Positions 1-9,520 are shown, numbered from the stretch's first letter. The stretch is 64,000 nt of DNA from Alphaproteobacteria bacterium (GCA_003241875.1 QBLU01000005.1:89115-153114), one strand, 5' to 3'. Program-made: numbers and translations. Notes: a model not told the origin generated them from the letters alone.

Positions 1-783
1 GAAAAGCCCGATGTCGTCATCGTCGCCGCGGCGCGGGTCGGCGGAATCGCCGCCAATGCAGCGCGGCCGGTCGACTTCCTCCACGACAACCTGCTCATCG
101 AGGCCAACATCATGCGCGCCGCGGCCGACGCCGGTGTCGCCAAGCTGCTGTTTCTCGGCTCGTCGTGCATCTATCCACGCGACGCCGCCCAGCCGATGGC
201 CGAGGATGCGCTGCTGACCGGGCCGCTGGAAGCCACCAACCAATGGTATGCGATCGCCAAGATCGCCGGGATCAAGCTCGCCGAGGCCTATCGCCAGCAG
301 CTGGGCCTCGATTTCATCAGTGCCATGCCGACCAACCTTTATGGCCCCGGCGACAATTACGACCTTGAATCGAGCCATGTCATCCCGGCGCTGCTGCGCA
401 AGGCCATCGAAGCGCGCGACAGCGGCGCCGCGACGATGACCGTCTGGGGCAGCGGCACCCCCCTGCGGGAGTTCATGCACGTCGACGATCTCGCCGATGC
501 GCTGGTGTTCCTGCTGCAGAGCTATTCGCGGCCCGAGCACATCAACGTCGGCACCGGGCAGGAAGTGACCATCGCCGCGGTGGCACGGATCATCTGCGAC
601 ACGGTCGGCTTTACCGGCGAGCTGGTCTTCGACCGCAGCCGGCCCGACGGCACGCCGCGCAAGCTGATGGATTCATCGCGGCTGCTGGCGCTGGGCTGGC
701 AGCCGAAAATCGGCCTGCGCGAGGGCCTTGCCGATGCCTGGCGCGATTTCAGCGAGAGCCCGGCGACGCGCCTGTCGGCATGA
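1..783 (+). CDS. fcl: GDP-L-fucose synthase, 5' partial
   Basis: This NAD(P)-dependent epimerase/reductase of the extended SDR family converts GDP-4-keto-6-deoxymannose to GDP-L-fucose for surface polysaccharide. The frame is open from the first base, so roughly 60 N-terminal residues including the Rossmann glycine motif lie outside the window; about 260 residues are seen against about 320 for the family. Visible hallmarks are SSCIYP, the catalytic YAIAK (YxxxK), the substrate-binding stretch around [22 protein letters not shown], and the C-terminal [10 protein letters not shown]. Its stop overlaps the start of a glycosyltransferase gene (ATGA), which fits a polysaccharide operon extending upstream. 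The family call is firm; the true start is unseen. Confidence 0.93.
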   Translation, partial: EKPDVVIVAAARVGGIAANAARPVDFLHDNLLIEANIMRAAADAGVAKLLFLGSSCIYPRDAAQPMAEDALLTGPLEATNQWYAIAKIAGIKLAEAYRQQLGLDFISAMPTNLYGPGDNYDLESSHVIPALLRKAIEARDSGAATMTVWGSGTPLREFMHVDDLADALVFLLQSYSRPEHINVGTGQEVTIAAVARIICDTVGFTGELVFDRSRPDGTPRKLMDSSRLLALGWQPKIGLREGLADAWRDFSESPATRLSA

Positions 784-1574
784 AGGTCACCATCGTCACC
801 GTGGCGTGGAATGCCGCCGCCACGATCGGCGACACCTGCCGATCCGTCGCCGCACAGGATTGGCCGGACATCGAGCACATCATCATCGATGGCGCGTCGA
901 AGGACGACACCGCCGCCGTCGTCGCTGCCAATGCCCGGCCGGGGCATGTCTTCGTCTCCGAACCCGACAAGGGCCTCTATGACGCGATGAACAAGGCGGT
1001 AGCACGGGCGACCGGCGACATCATCGGCTTCCTCAACGCCGATGATTTCTACTGCCGGACCGACGCCGTGCGGCTGATCGCCGAAGCGGCCGAGGCCGAC
1101 CCCGATGCCGGCGCCGTGTCGGGCGGCGTTGCCATCGTCGCCGTCGATGATGTGACGAGGCTCAGCCGGGCCTATCCGGCGCTGCCGTTCGCGCCCTGGA
1201 TGCTGCGCCTGGCGCATATGCCGCCGCATCCCGGTTTCTATGTGCGCCGCGCGGCCATGGCGCAGGTCGGACCGTTCGATCCGTCCATCCGCATCGGCGC
1301 CGATTTCGACTGGATGGTGCGGTTCTTCATCGTCGCGGGGCTGCGCGCCCGGCCGATCCCCGAGACGCTGGTGACGCTGCGCGAGGGCGGCCTGTCGAAC
1401 CAGGGCCTTGCCAGCCGCAAGGCTATCGCCCGCGAGGCGCTGGCGACGCTGCGGCGCTACGGCCTCACCGCCAGCACGGCGCTGGTCTGGGCGAAATACC
1501 CGGTCAAGGCACTGCAGTTCGTCGTCCCGCCCTATCAGTGGCCGGCCCCCGAGCGCGTGCACTGGCGCCCCTGA
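780..1574 (+). CDS. Glycosyltransferase family 2 (WcaE-like)
   Basis: A 264-residue GT-A glycosyltransferase that would transfer a sugar from a nucleotide donor onto a lipid-linked glycan at the cytoplasmic face of the membrane. The N-terminus has the GT2 pattern VTVAWNAA, then [10 protein letters not shown] (nucleotide binding), the [14 protein letters not shown] block and FLNADD (the DxD-like metal site). This combination is typical of WcaE-like transferases of exopolysaccharide clusters. The ATG overlaps the fcl stop by four bases, implying translational coupling and that GDP-fucose may be the donor, though donor and acceptor are inferred. It is the last gene of the operon; the next gene is on the opposite strand. 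Confidence 0.88.
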   Translation: MKVTIVTVAWNAAATIGDTCRSVAAQDWPDIEHIIIDGASKDDTAAVVAANARPGHVFVSEPDKGLYDAMNKAVARATGDIIGFLNADDFYCRTDAVRLIAEAAEADPDAGAVSGGVAIVAVDDVTRLSRAYPALPFAPWMLRLAHMPPHPGFYVRRAAMAQVGPFDPSIRIGADFDWMVRFFIVAGLRARPIPETLVTLREGGLSNQGLASRKAIAREALATLRRYGLTASTALVWAKYPVKALQFVVPPYQWPAPERVHWRP

Positions 1575-1600
1575 GACGCTGATCGTACGGGAAGCGCCTG

Positions 1601-1999
1601 CTAGGCCGCGGCGGCGGCCGTGATCTCGGCCGACATGCGCTGCAGGGCTGTCTGGACCATCTCGTAGCTATAGGGCTTGGCAAAAAAGCGCGCGCCTTCG
1701 GGCATTTCGGTCGCCTTCATGTCATGCTCGCCGCTGACGATGATGAAGCCCATGGCGGGCCAGCGCTGGTGGGTCAGCGCCGCCAGTTCGAGCCCGTCCA
1801 TCGTTCCAGCCATGTGGATGTCGGTAAAGACGATGGTGATTTCGTCATGGCGCTCGAGCATGGTCAGTGCCGCATCGGCGCTGGCAACTTCGAACAGCGC
1901 GAAGCCCAGATCGCCGACGAGCTCCACGGCGGCCATGCGAACGAGCGCATCGTCCTCCACGACCAGGCTCGTCGGCAATCGAATACGCAGGGCAGGCAT
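1601..1999 (-). CDS. Single-domain response regulator
   Basis: A 132-residue stand-alone receiver (CheY-like) domain with no output domain. The acidic pocket is VVEDD near residues 13-17, the phospho-acceptor is D60 in VFTDIHM, the switch Ser is in IIVSGE, and the conserved Lys is K108 in FFAKPY. The EGARFFAKPY pattern is common in receivers that work with HWE or HisKA_2 sensor kinases. No kinase is adjacent, so its partner is unknown; the HWE kinase about 17 kb away is one candidate, but only by inference. Neither receiver in this window has the FATGY-type motif of SdrG-like stress regulators. Confidence 0.9.
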   Translation of the reverse strand: MPALRIRLPTSLVVEDDALVRMAAVELVGDLGFALFEVASADAALTMLERHDEITIVFTDIHMAGTMDGLELAALTHQRWPAMGFIIVSGEHDMKATEMPEGARFFAKPYSYEMVQTALQRMSAEITAAAAA

Positions 2000-2181
2000 G
2001 ACAGTTCTCCGAACCTGGAATCAGCGTTCGGAGGCATGGTCAGGCAGACCCGCGCCTTCGCGATCTCGACGCGGCGCCCGGTCGGGCAGCGGTCAGTACA
2101 AAGGTAACGCCTGTCGTATCATATTCGATCCGAACGGTTTCGATTCGAACGCCGGTGCCGCTTGACGCGGCATGAACGCCG

Positions 2182-3672
2182 TCACGGCGTAGCCGCGCTG
2201 AAGTCCAGCGCCTGGAGCGCCAGCGCCCGCGTCGGGGCGCGCTGGACCCGGCCGGTTATGCGGCCATGCTCGCAGGACCAGCTGAACTTGCCTTCCATGG
2301 CCGACACCGGCGTCGGCGGCTCGGTCGCCGGGCAGTCGCCGACTTCGGCCTTCACGTTGCCGATCGCCGTTTTCCAGGCCGCCGAATCGCGGTCGAGCAG
2401 CATGTTGCCGGCCAGTGGCGCCGCCTCGATCGCCCCCGCCCGCCACACCGCCTTTGCCGCACCATAGGCCGCCGCGAGACCGGCGCTGACCGGCACGGCA
2501 CGGTCGGGAATGGCCTTGGCGGCGTTGAGGGCGAGGGCGGCGCGATAGGTCGGCAGCACGCCGGCGCCATAGGTGCGGCTGCCCAGCGCGAAGATGCCGA
2601 CGCCCTTTTCGGGCAGCAGCATGACGACCGAGCCATAGCCCGGGTAGCCGCCGGTGTGGGTGACGACGCGCCCGAGGTCGCAATCGTCGATCACGCTCCA
2701 CGCCATGCCATAGGCCGCCGCCTGCCGGCACGGCGCGCCCGCCGCGGCCGGGCGCATCTGCCCGCGCACGAAATTGCTGCCGGTGACGATCTCGCGGAAT
2801 GTCGATCGCCGGACCGGGCCGGCCTCCGCACCGTCGCGCGCCGGCCAGGCGGCCAGCAGCGCGGCGACCCATTTCGCATAATCGTTGGCGCTGGTTTCGA
2901 CGCCCCCCATCGCGCCGAACGCGCCATCCTTCATGTCGGCCTCGCGGACCCAGCGGTTGTCACGCCAGCTATAGCCGATCGCCCGGCGCGCTGCCGGCGA
3001 GGCAAACACGTCATAGCCGGTCGATGCCATGCCGAGCGGCGCCATCAGTTCCCGCCGGATATAGTCCTGATAGGGCGTGCCCGACACATTGCCGATGATC
3101 CGCCCGAGCATGGCATAGCCCAGGTTGGAATATTCGAAGCCCAGCCCGGGGCCCTGCGCAAAGGCGACGCCATCCTTCAACAGGCTCGTGAACGCGGCTT
3201 CCGCCATCACCTGCTGGCGGTCACCCCAGGGGTTGTCCTCGACGAAGCCGGACGCATGCGTCAGCAGGTTGCGGACGGTGATCCGGGGGCTGTCGGTCGT
3301 CGGATAGGTCCAGGCCTTGATCTCGGGCACATAGGTTTCGGCCGGCGCGTCGAGCGCCAGCTTGCCGTCGTCGCGCAGCTTCAGAATGGCAAGCGCCGTG
3401 AACGCCTTGGACATCGACGCGATGCGGAACAGGCTGTCGGCATTCACCGGGGTTTTGGCGTCGATATCCTGCACGCCGAGGCCCCTGACGTGCACCAGCT
3501 TGCCATCGACGACGACACCATAGACGAGGCCGGGCACATGCGCGGCGAGGCGCCACTCGCTGAAAATGCGGTCGACTTCCTTGAGGGCGGCGGCGTCAGG
3601 CGCGGCGGTTGCCCCGACGGGCAGCAGGGCGAGCACGATGGCGGCGAGCTTTTGCTTCATCTTCATCTTCAT
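2182..3672 (-). CDS. Serine hydrolase, beta-lactamase class C fold
   Basis: A 496-residue exported serine hydrolase of the beta-lactamase/penicillin-binding-protein-like family (Pfam Beta-lactamase). A signal peptide ends near ATAAP at residues 21-25. The catalytic triad motifs are in order: S86-M-S-K89 (SxxK), a Y-x-N within FEYSNLGY, and HTGG in place of KTG. A C-terminal extension of about 120 residues follows the catalytic domain. Members include esterases, D-aminopeptidases and peptidases, so the substrate cannot be given. The start has three tandem ATGAAG units (MKMKMKQK); an AGGGG stretch sits about 8 bases before the first ATG, which is why that one was chosen. Confidence 0.88.
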   Translation of the reverse strand: MKMKMKQKLAAIVLALLPVGATAAPDAAALKEVDRIFSEWRLAAHVPGLVYGVVVDGKLVHVRGLGVQDIDAKTPVNADSLFRIASMSKAFTALAILKLRDDGKLALDAPAETYVPEIKAWTYPTTDSPRITVRNLLTHASGFVEDNPWGDRQQVMAEAAFTSLLKDGVAFAQGPGLGFEYSNLGYAMLGRIIGNVSGTPYQDYIRRELMAPLGMASTGYDVFASPAARRAIGYSWRDNRWVREADMKDGAFGAMGGVETSANDYAKWVAALLAAWPARDGAEAGPVRRSTFREIVTGSNFVRGQMRPAAAGAPCRQAAAYGMAWSVIDDCDLGRVVTHTGGYPGYGSVVMLLPEKGVGIFALGSRTYGAGVLPTYRAALALNAAKAIPDRAVPVSAGLAAAYGAAKAVWRAGAIEAAPLAGNMLLDRDSAAWKTAIGNVKAEVGDCPATEPPTPVSAMEGKFSWSCEHGRITGRVQRAPTRALALQALDFSAATP

Positions 3673-3702
3673 CTTGCGTGCCCCTGACGACGATGTCGCA
3701 GA

Positions 3703-4788
3703 TTAGGGCACGACGACGATGAAAAGATACGTTGCAAAAATCACCAGGTGAACGACGCCGTTGAGGATCGTCGTCCGCCCGGTGCGTAGCGACAGCACCG
3801 CCATGAACAGCGACAACACCAGCAACTGGGTATCCTTGACGTCGAGCCCCAGCGTCAGCGGCACGCCCATCGCCAGCGACACCACCGCCACCGCCGGGAT
3901 GGTGAGGCCGATCGAGGCCAGGGCCGACCCCAGCGCCAGGTTGATGCTGTCCTGCAGCCGGTTGGCACGCGCCGCGCGCACCGCCGCCATCCCCTCGGGC
4001 AACAGCACGATGCCGGCGATGATAACGCCGACCAGCGCCACCGGGGCCCCCGCGGCCGCCACGCCGGCCTCGATCGTCGGCGCCAGCGCCTTGCCGATCA
4101 TCACCACGCCGACGAGCGCCGAGGCCAGCAGGCCGACCGCTGCCACGGCCGTCACCGCCGGCGGCGGCGCGACAGGCGCCCCGACGACGTCGGGATCGAG
4201 GAAATAATCGCGGTGGCGAACGGTCTGGGTGAACACGAAGGTCAGGTAGAGGATCAGCGCGACCAGGGCGACAAAGGCCAATTGGCTCGGCGCATAGACC
4301 GGGCCCGGCAATGTCATCGTGACATTCGGCAGCAGCATTGTCAGGACGGTCAGTGCGCCGAGCACCGTCAGCGCCGCATTGGCGCCGTCGACGTTGAAGC
4401 GCTGCTCGCGGTAGCGGATGCCGCCGACGAGCAGGCAGACTCCGATGATACCGTTGAGAATGATCATCACCGCCGCAAACACCGTGTCTCGCGCCAGCGC
4501 CGTCGTCGCCGGGCCACCGGCGATCATCAGCGACACGATGAGCGCGACCTCGATCGTCGTCACCGCCAGCGCCAGCACCAGCGTGCCATAGGGTTCGCCG
4601 ATACGATGGGCGATGACTTCGGCGTGGTGAACGGCGGCAAGCACCGAAGCGATGAGCACCGGGGCCATCACCAGCGGCGGCAGCGGGACATGCGCCAGCT
4701 CCAGCGCCGAAACAGCGAGCGCCGCCAGGGGCGCCGCCCAGGCCCAGACCGGCAGGCCCAGCGGACCGTGAAAGGCAGCCTTGCTCAT
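3703..4788 (-). CDS. chaA: Calcium/proton antiporter, ChaA-type
   Basis: An integral membrane cation exchanger of the CaCA superfamily, about 361 residues with about eleven hydrophobic segments, exporting Ca2+ (possibly also Na+ or K+) in exchange for H+ across the inner membrane. The first repeat contains the hallmark GEPYGTLVLALAVTTIEVAL and the second contains LLPEGMAAVRAARAN, each with the membrane-embedded acidic residue needed for cation binding. A longer GTG-start version (to 4836) would overlap the preceding gene's end, so the ATG giving MSKAAFHG was preferred; its ribosome binding site is weak. It lies 20 bases downstream of the alkylsulfatase gene on the same strand and may be cotranscribed. 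The exact ion is inferred. Confidence 0.85.
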   Translation of the reverse strand: MSKAAFHGPLGLPVWAWAAPLAALAVSALELAHVPLPPLVMAPVLIASVLAAVHHAEVIAHRIGEPYGTLVLALAVTTIEVALIVSLMIAGGPATTALARDTVFAAVMIILNGIIGVCLLVGGIRYREQRFNVDGANAALTVLGALTVLTMLLPNVTMTLPGPVYAPSQLAFVALVALILYLTFVFTQTVRHRDYFLDPDVVGAPVAPPPAVTAVAAVGLLASALVGVVMIGKALAPTIEAGVAAAGAPVALVGVIIAGIVLLPEGMAAVRAARANRLQDSINLALGSALASIGLTIPAVAVVSLAMGVPLTLGLDVKDTQLLVLSLFMAVLSLRTGRTTILNGVVHLVIFATYLFIVVVP

Positions 4789-4807
4789 CGCCGGGGCGAT
4801 AGCAGCA

Positions 4808-6736
4808 TTATGGCGTGACGAGCGGGAATACCGCACGCGGCGGCTGGAAAAGCGCCAGGAAGCGCTGCAGCACGGCCGGATCGCCGTCGATCTGCAGCTT
4901 GCCCTGCTCCATCAGGTCCATCGCCTTGACCTGCCCGCCGACCATGCCGATCAGCGCCAGCCGCGGCACGGTGAGCGTCGCGTCGGCCGCATCCGTCACG
5001 CCCAGTTCGTGCAGCATGACGCCATTGGCGATCGTCACCAGATGGCGCTCCTTCATGTCGGGGATGACGAAAGCGACAGTGAACGGCGCGCCGCCGGCCG
5101 CCTCGGGCTTAACCCGCACGCTCATCGTGTCGAGCAGCTGCGACACCTGCAGGTTGGCGGCGATGCCGTTGCCGTTGACCGTCGCCGTGGTCTTCGGCCC
5201 GGCGCGCAGTTCGAGCGCCCCCGACAGGTAGAAATCGCGCCACGGCGCCGTCTCGCTGCGATACGCCAATTGTTCATAGCGTTGCGCCAGCGCCTCCCGC
5301 GCCCCGGCATTGCCGGGGTCGGCGCGGACGACATGGCCGAGCAACGTCGCCGCCCAGCGATCATCGCCCTTGGCGGCCGCCGTCGCCGCGAGCGCCATCA
5401 CCTTGGCAACGCCGCCCATGGCCGCGACATAGCGGACGGCGACGTCGTTCCGCGGCAGTGGGTCGAGATTGACCGGATCGCCGTCGAAGGCCCCGAGGTA
5501 GCGCTGGTAGACGGCGCGGGCGTTGAACTTCAGTGATCCATAGTTGGGGCGGTTGAACCAGGCGCGGGCCAGCGGAGCCGGCAGCTGGATCGCCTCGCCG
5601 ATCTCGACGGCGTTGAGGCCGTTGTTCATCAGCCGCACGCTCTCGTTGTGGACAAAGGCATAGGCCTGGGCGTGGAGCAGCAGATAGCGCGACACCTCGT
5701 CGGCCCCCCAGCGCGGCCAGAAATGCGAGGTGAAGACGACGTCCGACTGCCCGGCATAGCGGCGGCGCGCCTCCAGCAGGTAATTCGACCAGCCATGGGC
5801 ATCGCGAACCAGCGCGCCGCGCGGCGTCAGCAGATTGTGCATGGCGCCATTGGCATTCTCCGCCATGCACAGGGCGCGCAGGTCGGGCAGGTAGAAGTTC
5901 ATTTCCGCCGGCGCCTCGGTGTTGGGCGTCATCTGGAACTGGAAGCGCACGCCATCGATGGTGCGGGTATCACCGGTGGCCTGGATGCTGTCGTTGGGCG
6001 CGATCAGCGAGATGGCGCCGGCGGTGCGCGCCGGCCCCAGCCCGGCCGAGACATGGCCGGTGGCGCTACGCGGCAGCAGCGCGCCGAACATATATTCCGC
6101 CCTCCGCAGCATGGCCGGCCCGGCGATGACATTTTCCGATACGGCATGCTCCAGGAAACCCTGCGGCGCGATCACCGCGACCTTGCCGGCGGCCGCATCG
6201 GCGGCGGTGACGACGCCGCCGGCGCCGCCGAAATGGTCGACATGGCTGTGGGTATAGATGACCGCGACGACCGGCCGGGTACCCAGTTTGGCGTTGACCA
6301 GCGCCAGTGCGGCGGCGGCGGCCTCGGTCGTCGTCAGCGGATCGACGAGGATCCAGCCGGTCTTGCCTGCGATGATCGTCATGTTCGACAGGTCATAGCC
6401 GCGAACCTGCCAGATGCCGTCGGTCACCTTGAACAGCCCGGCCCTGGCGAGCAGCGTCGCGTTGCGCCAGAGGCTGGGGTTGACCGTCGCCGGCGCCGGG
6501 CCGCTGAATTGCGCGTCGTCACCAAAGTCGTGGAGCACCGCGCCGGCCTTGTCGCGGATCTGCGATGCAGCCGGCCCGGCAACCAGGCCGCGGCCGGCGA
6601 AATCGAAATCCAGCCGGTCGTCCCAGGCCAGCGTTGCGGCGAGCGCGGCGTTATCGGCGACGGTGGCAGGGCTCGCGGTCGGCGCGGCATTTGCGACGGC
6701 GGCCAGCAACAGGGCGGGGAGCAGGCTGATCTTCAT
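4808..6736 (-). CDS. Alkyl sulfatase-like metallo-beta-lactamase hydrolase
   Basis: A 642-residue exported protein resembling SdsA1/BDS1 alkylsulfatases, which cleave the sulfate from long-chain alkyl sulfates such as SDS. A signal peptide ends near VANAAP. The metallo-beta-lactamase domain carries the binuclear zinc motif HSHVDH in IYTHSHVDHFGG, followed by a mostly helical dimerisation region and a C-terminal SCP2-like lipid-binding domain (roughly the last 120 residues, with DMKERHLVTIANGVMLHEL). This three-part layout and length match the alkylsulfatase family well. Natural substrate is unproven; some family members act on other sulfate esters. The Ca2+/H+ antiporter gene follows 20 bases later. 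Confidence 0.87.
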   Translation of the reverse strand: MKISLLPALLLAAVANAAPTASPATVADNAALAATLAWDDRLDFDFAGRGLVAGPAASQIRDKAGAVLHDFGDDAQFSGPAPATVNPSLWRNATLLARAGLFKVTDGIWQVRGYDLSNMTIIAGKTGWILVDPLTTTEAAAAALALVNAKLGTRPVVAVIYTHSHVDHFGGAGGVVTAADAAAGKVAVIAPQGFLEHAVSENVIAGPAMLRRAEYMFGALLPRSATGHVSAGLGPARTAGAISLIAPNDSIQATGDTRTIDGVRFQFQMTPNTEAPAEMNFYLPDLRALCMAENANGAMHNLLTPRGALVRDAHGWSNYLLEARRRYAGQSDVVFTSHFWPRWGADEVSRYLLLHAQAYAFVHNESVRLMNNGLNAVEIGEAIQLPAPLARAWFNRPNYGSLKFNARAVYQRYLGAFDGDPVNLDPLPRNDVAVRYVAAMGGVAKVMALAATAAAKGDDRWAATLLGHVVRADPGNAGAREALAQRYEQLAYRSETAPWRDFYLSGALELRAGPKTTATVNGNGIAANLQVSQLLDTMSVRVKPEAAGGAPFTVAFVIPDMKERHLVTIANGVMLHELGVTDAADATLTVPRLALIGMVGGQVKAMDLMEQGKLQIDGDPAVLQRFLALFQPPRAVFPLVTP

Positions 6737-6775
6737 GCCGCAACCCTAACGCCGCCGGAACAAGCCGCAACCTGA

Positions 6776-7579
6776 TCAATGTACCCGCAGGATCACCGAC
6801 TGGCTGGCCGTCGCCAGCAACGTGCCGTCCTCGGCGAACAGATGCACCCGGCCATGGGCGAAACCCTGCGCCGTCGCATGGATGCGGATGTCGGCGAGCA
6901 CCCAGCGCGTCGGCACCAGCCGGGCAAAGCGGATGGTGTTGTCGAGGCTGTTGCCGCCGGCATTGGTGCCGAGCGCATTGCCGATGCCCGACGGCAGGAA
7001 GTCGGCGATGACGCCGAGCAGCACGCGATCGACGGTGGTGCCCTCGTCGACCGGCGCGCACCACAGCCGGGCGATGCCGTCGGTGCTGGGGCCGCCTTCG
7101 CCACGCGCGAGGCCGAAGCGGCCGGCGGCGACGCGTTGGTGGAAACTGCCGTTGATGTCGTCGGGGCGGCGGATCCAGTTGTATTCCATGGCCGGGCAAT
7201 CCTCCGGCCGCGGCACCTCGGGCATCTGTGCCCATTGCGCCTCGGGCGCGTCGGGACGCGCGCCGAGCGCCGCGTTGACGGTAAAGATCTCGGTGTCGCC
7301 GGCGCGCGCCGTGACTCGCGCCTGGCTGGTGTATTTGCCGCTGACCGGCACGACGACGTCGAGGTCGAGCGTCGTCCCGGGCCGGGCATAGGACAGATAT
7401 TGCGCCGCCGCCCAGACGGTCTGGCGGCCGGTCGCGGTCTCGATGGCGGCGAGGCCTGATGCCATGCCGGCCCCGCCGAACAGGAACTGGCTGTCGGGGT
7501 GGCCGACGCACAATTGCGGGGTGACATCGAGCCGATAGCGGAGCGGGTCGTCGGTCGGCAGCGGCTGGATGAGGGTCAT
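6776..7579 (-). CDS. Acyl-CoA thioesterase family protein (TesB-like double hotdog)
   Basis: A 267-residue protein with two hotdog-like halves resembling the TesB/4HBT_3 thioesterase family. The first half holds HPDSQFLFGGAGMASGLAA and QYLSYARPG; the second holds GTNAGGNSLDNTIRFAR and ends with DGTLLATASQSVILR, the usual C-terminal signature (TASQ). It would hydrolyse acyl-CoA thioesters in the cytoplasm. The ATG overlaps the stop of the upstream glycosyltransferase gene by four bases (ATGA), making it the last gene of a five-gene coupled chain. Why a thioesterase is coupled to an Alg13/Alg14-like transferase is unclear. Substrate chain length cannot be inferred. Confidence 0.82.
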   Translation of the reverse strand: MTLIQPLPTDDPLRYRLDVTPQLCVGHPDSQFLFGGAGMASGLAAIETATGRQTVWAAAQYLSYARPGTTLDLDVVVPVSGKYTSQARVTARAGDTEIFTVNAALGARPDAPEAQWAQMPEVPRPEDCPAMEYNWIRRPDDINGSFHQRVAAGRFGLARGEGGPSTDGIARLWCAPVDEGTTVDRVLLGVIADFLPSGIGNALGTNAGGNSLDNTIRFARLVPTRWVLADIRIHATAQGFAHGRVHLFAEDGTLLATASQSVILRVH

Positions 7580-8064
7580 GGCGCCTCGATGAAGGCGCGG
7601 ATGCGATCCGTAAAGGCCGGATCGGCATGGCGCGCGATCGGCGCCGGCGGCGTGCCGGCATCGGCAAGCAGCACGGAGGCACGGGCCTGCAGATCGGCGG
7701 CATTGCCGGCAACATGCAGGCCGGGGCGGCTGCCGATGCTGGCGGCGGTGGCCAGCTGGTGATCGGTGTTGTGCTCGCCCTCCGCCCTCAGGCGCGGCAG
7801 CATCAGCAGCGGCTTGCCGGCCTCGATGGCGGTGATGATCGATCCCATGCCGGCATGGGCGACGAACAGCCGGGCCCCGGCGACCTTGCGGCGGTATTCG
7901 TCCACCGGCATCAGCCGCACCCAGCCGGCATGGACGGGTTCATAGCTGCCGCGGCCGATCTGGATTTCGACCGGCACCTCGGGGTGCCGTGCGGCCCAGG
8001 CGTCCATGGCCCGCACCAGCCGTTCGAACGGCATCATCGATCCCACCGAGACGAACACGCTCAC
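7576..8064 (-). CDS. Glycosyltransferase catalytic subunit, Alg13/PssE-like (GT28 C-terminal domain)
   Basis: A 162-residue protein equal to the C-terminal, nucleotide-sugar-binding half of a GT28 transferase. It begins VFVSVGSMMPFERLVRAMD and contains the family hallmark HAGMGSIITAIEAGKPLLMLPR followed by HNTDHQ. In eukaryotic Alg13 and bacterial PssE/EpsE systems this half pairs with a separate Alg14/PssD half, and here the partner gene lies immediately upstream. The GTG start overlaps the partner stop by four bases (GTGA) and gives a protein starting exactly at the first beta strand; longer in-frame extensions upstream lack conserved features. It probably works in exopolysaccharide or glycolipid synthesis. 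Confidence 0.85.
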   Translation of the reverse strand: MSVFVSVGSMMPFERLVRAMDAWAARHPEVPVEIQIGRGSYEPVHAGWVRLMPVDEYRRKVAGARLFVAHAGMGSIITAIEAGKPLLMLPRLRAEGEHNTDHQLATAASIGSRPGLHVAGNAADLQARASVLLADAGTPPAPIARHADPAFTDRIRAFIEAP

Positions 8065-8513
8065 AGGACGCTGCCCCAGTGTTCGACATGGCCGTCGGCC
8101 AGCTGCGGCCATTGGGTGACGACGGTTCCGGCCACCTTGCCGGCGTGACGGCCGGAATCCGACAGTCTTTCGGAATTGGCGATGCTGTCGACCCACAGGG
8201 TCTTCACGCCGAAGGGCCGCGCCAGCGTCAGCGCCAGCAGCGGTGGCAGCGCGCCGGTGGTGATTATGACATGCGGCCGCACGCGCAGCAGGATCCTGGC
8301 GACGTCCCACAGCGCCAGCGGCAGCCGCCACAGGTCGGCCCGGCTGACGTCGCGAAAGGTCAGCAGCGGCGACGGGGCGACATCGATCGCCGATCCGGCA
8401 TGGACCGTTGCATAGGTGACATCATGATCCTCCCACGCCGGCGCCAAGCGCAGCAACTGGACGAAATGGCCACCGCCCGAGGCAATGGCGAGAACGCGCT
8501 TGCGGCTGGTCAC
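8061..8513 (-). CDS. Glycosyltransferase partner subunit, Alg14/PssD-like
   Basis: A 150-residue protein matching the acceptor-binding half of split GT28 glycosyltransferases (Alg14 in yeast, PssD/EpsF in bacteria). It opens RKRVLAIASGGGHFVQLLRL, with the GGGH loop conserved in this family, and continues with VITTGALPPLLALTLARPFG and WVDSIANSERLS, close to the Alg14 pattern. No N-terminal membrane anchor is evident, unlike yeast Alg14. The GTG start overlaps the upstream luciferase-like gene stop by four bases, and its own stop overlaps the Alg13-like gene, so the two halves would be made in a coupled, roughly equal ratio. Confidence 0.85.
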   Translation of the reverse strand: MTSRKRVLAIASGGGHFVQLLRLAPAWEDHDVTYATVHAGSAIDVAPSPLLTFRDVSRADLWRLPLALWDVARILLRVRPHVIITTGALPPLLALTLARPFGVKTLWVDSIANSERLSDSGRHAGKVAGTVVTQWPQLADGHVEHWGSVL

Positions 8514-9520
8514 GCTGCCTGGGCCAGCCCGGCCATTGCCTCCATCGCCAGCGTGTAGCTGCGCTTGCGGGCCTGGTGATCGTGGAGAATGTTGACCAGC
8601 ATGACCTCGTCGGCGCCATATTCGGCGGCGGCCGCCGCCAGCCCGGCGCGCACGGTGGCCGGCGACCCGGCGACGACGCGCCGGCCGGCACGACCGCGGG
8701 CGAGCTCTGGATGCTCGGCGAGCCAGGCCAGCGCGGTTTCGGGGCCGGGCACCGCAATCGAGCGGCCGGTCAGCAAATGGGCGAACATCATCCGCGCCGG
8801 GGCGGCCAGCCGCTCCGCCTCCGCATCGGTGTCGGCGGCGACGGTCCACACCGCGATCATCACGTGCGGCGCGTCGCCGGCGTGGCGGGCGGTAAAGCGA
8901 TGGCGATAGTCGGCCGCCACCGCAGCGCCGCCGGCGTTGATGAAATCGGCAAAGCAATAGGGCAGGCCGAGATCGCCGGCGAACACCGCGCTGTCGGGCG
9001 ACGAGCCGAGCACCCAGGGCTCGGGCACCTCCGGCAGGCCGGGCAACGTCCGCGCATAGGGCGCAAACGGGTGGTCACCGGGCAGGCTGTCCTCGAGATA
9101 GCCGATCAGCTCCGCCAGCTGCTGCGGGAAGTCATACGGCGCCTGCTGGCGGCGGTCGCGCTGCAGGGCGATGGCGGTGCGCTGGTCGCTGCCCGGCGCG
9201 CGGCCCAGCCCCAGGTCGATGCGGCCGGGATGCAGGCCGGCGAGCAGGCTGAACTGTTCGGCGACCTTCAGCGGCGAATAATGCGGCAGCATGATGCCGC
9301 CCGAACCGATGCGCATGCGGCTTGTCGCGGCGGCGACGGCGGCGATCAGGATCTCGGGCGCGCTGCCAGCCAGCGCCGGGGAGGCGTGGTGTTCGGCCAG
9401 CCAGTAGCGGTGATAGCCGAGCGCCTCGCAATGCCGGGCAAGGTCGATCGAATTGGCCAGCGCCGCCGCCGGCGTGGTGCCGGCCGCGATCGGCGTCTGG
9501 TCGAGGACGGAAAGGATCAC
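8510..9520 (-). CDS. Luciferase-like FMN-dependent monooxygenase
   Basis: A 336-residue TIM-barrel flavin-dependent oxidoreductase of the bacterial luciferase superfamily. It begins ILSVLDQTPIAAGTTPAAAL, and contains RYWLAEHHASPALAGSAPEILIAA, IGSGGIMLPHYSPLKVAEQFSLLAGLHPGRIDLGLGRAPG, all typical of the widespread YhbW-like subgroup (LLM class flavin-dependent oxidoreductase). Such enzymes use reduced FMN and O2; the substrate of this subgroup is generally unknown. The GTG start overlaps the DUF1289 gene stop by four bases, and its stop overlaps the Alg14-like gene. Its position in a glycosyltransferase/thioesterase chain does not reveal its role. Confidence 0.88.
   Translation of the reverse strand: MILSVLDQTPIAAGTTPAAALANSIDLARHCEALGYHRYWLAEHHASPALAGSAPEILIAAVAAATSRMRIGSGGIMLPHYSPLKVAEQFSLLAGLHPGRIDLGLGRAPGSDQRTAIALQRDRRQQAPYDFPQQLAELIGYLEDSLPGDHPFAPYARTLPGLPEVPEPWVLGSSPDSAVFAGDLGLPYCFADFINAGGAAVAADYRHRFTARHAGDAPHVMIAVWTVAADTDAEAERLAAPARMMFAHLLTGRSIAVPGPETALAWLAEHPELARGRAGRRVVAGSPATVRAGLAAAAAEYGADEVMLVNILHDHQARKRSYTLAMEAMAGLAQAA

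Noticed and set aside
2106..2131. A possible EcfG promoter on the minus strand upstream of the first response regulator (GGATC-N17-CGTT).
   Set aside because: The -35 element has a mismatch in GGAAC, and the distance to the ATG would be about 100 bases, longer than for the two perfect sites.
4789..4836. GTG start at 4836 for the Ca2+/H+ antiporter.
   Set aside because: It would overlap the upstream gene end by 29 bases and adds residues without conserved sequence; the ATG at 4788 gives a more normal protein.
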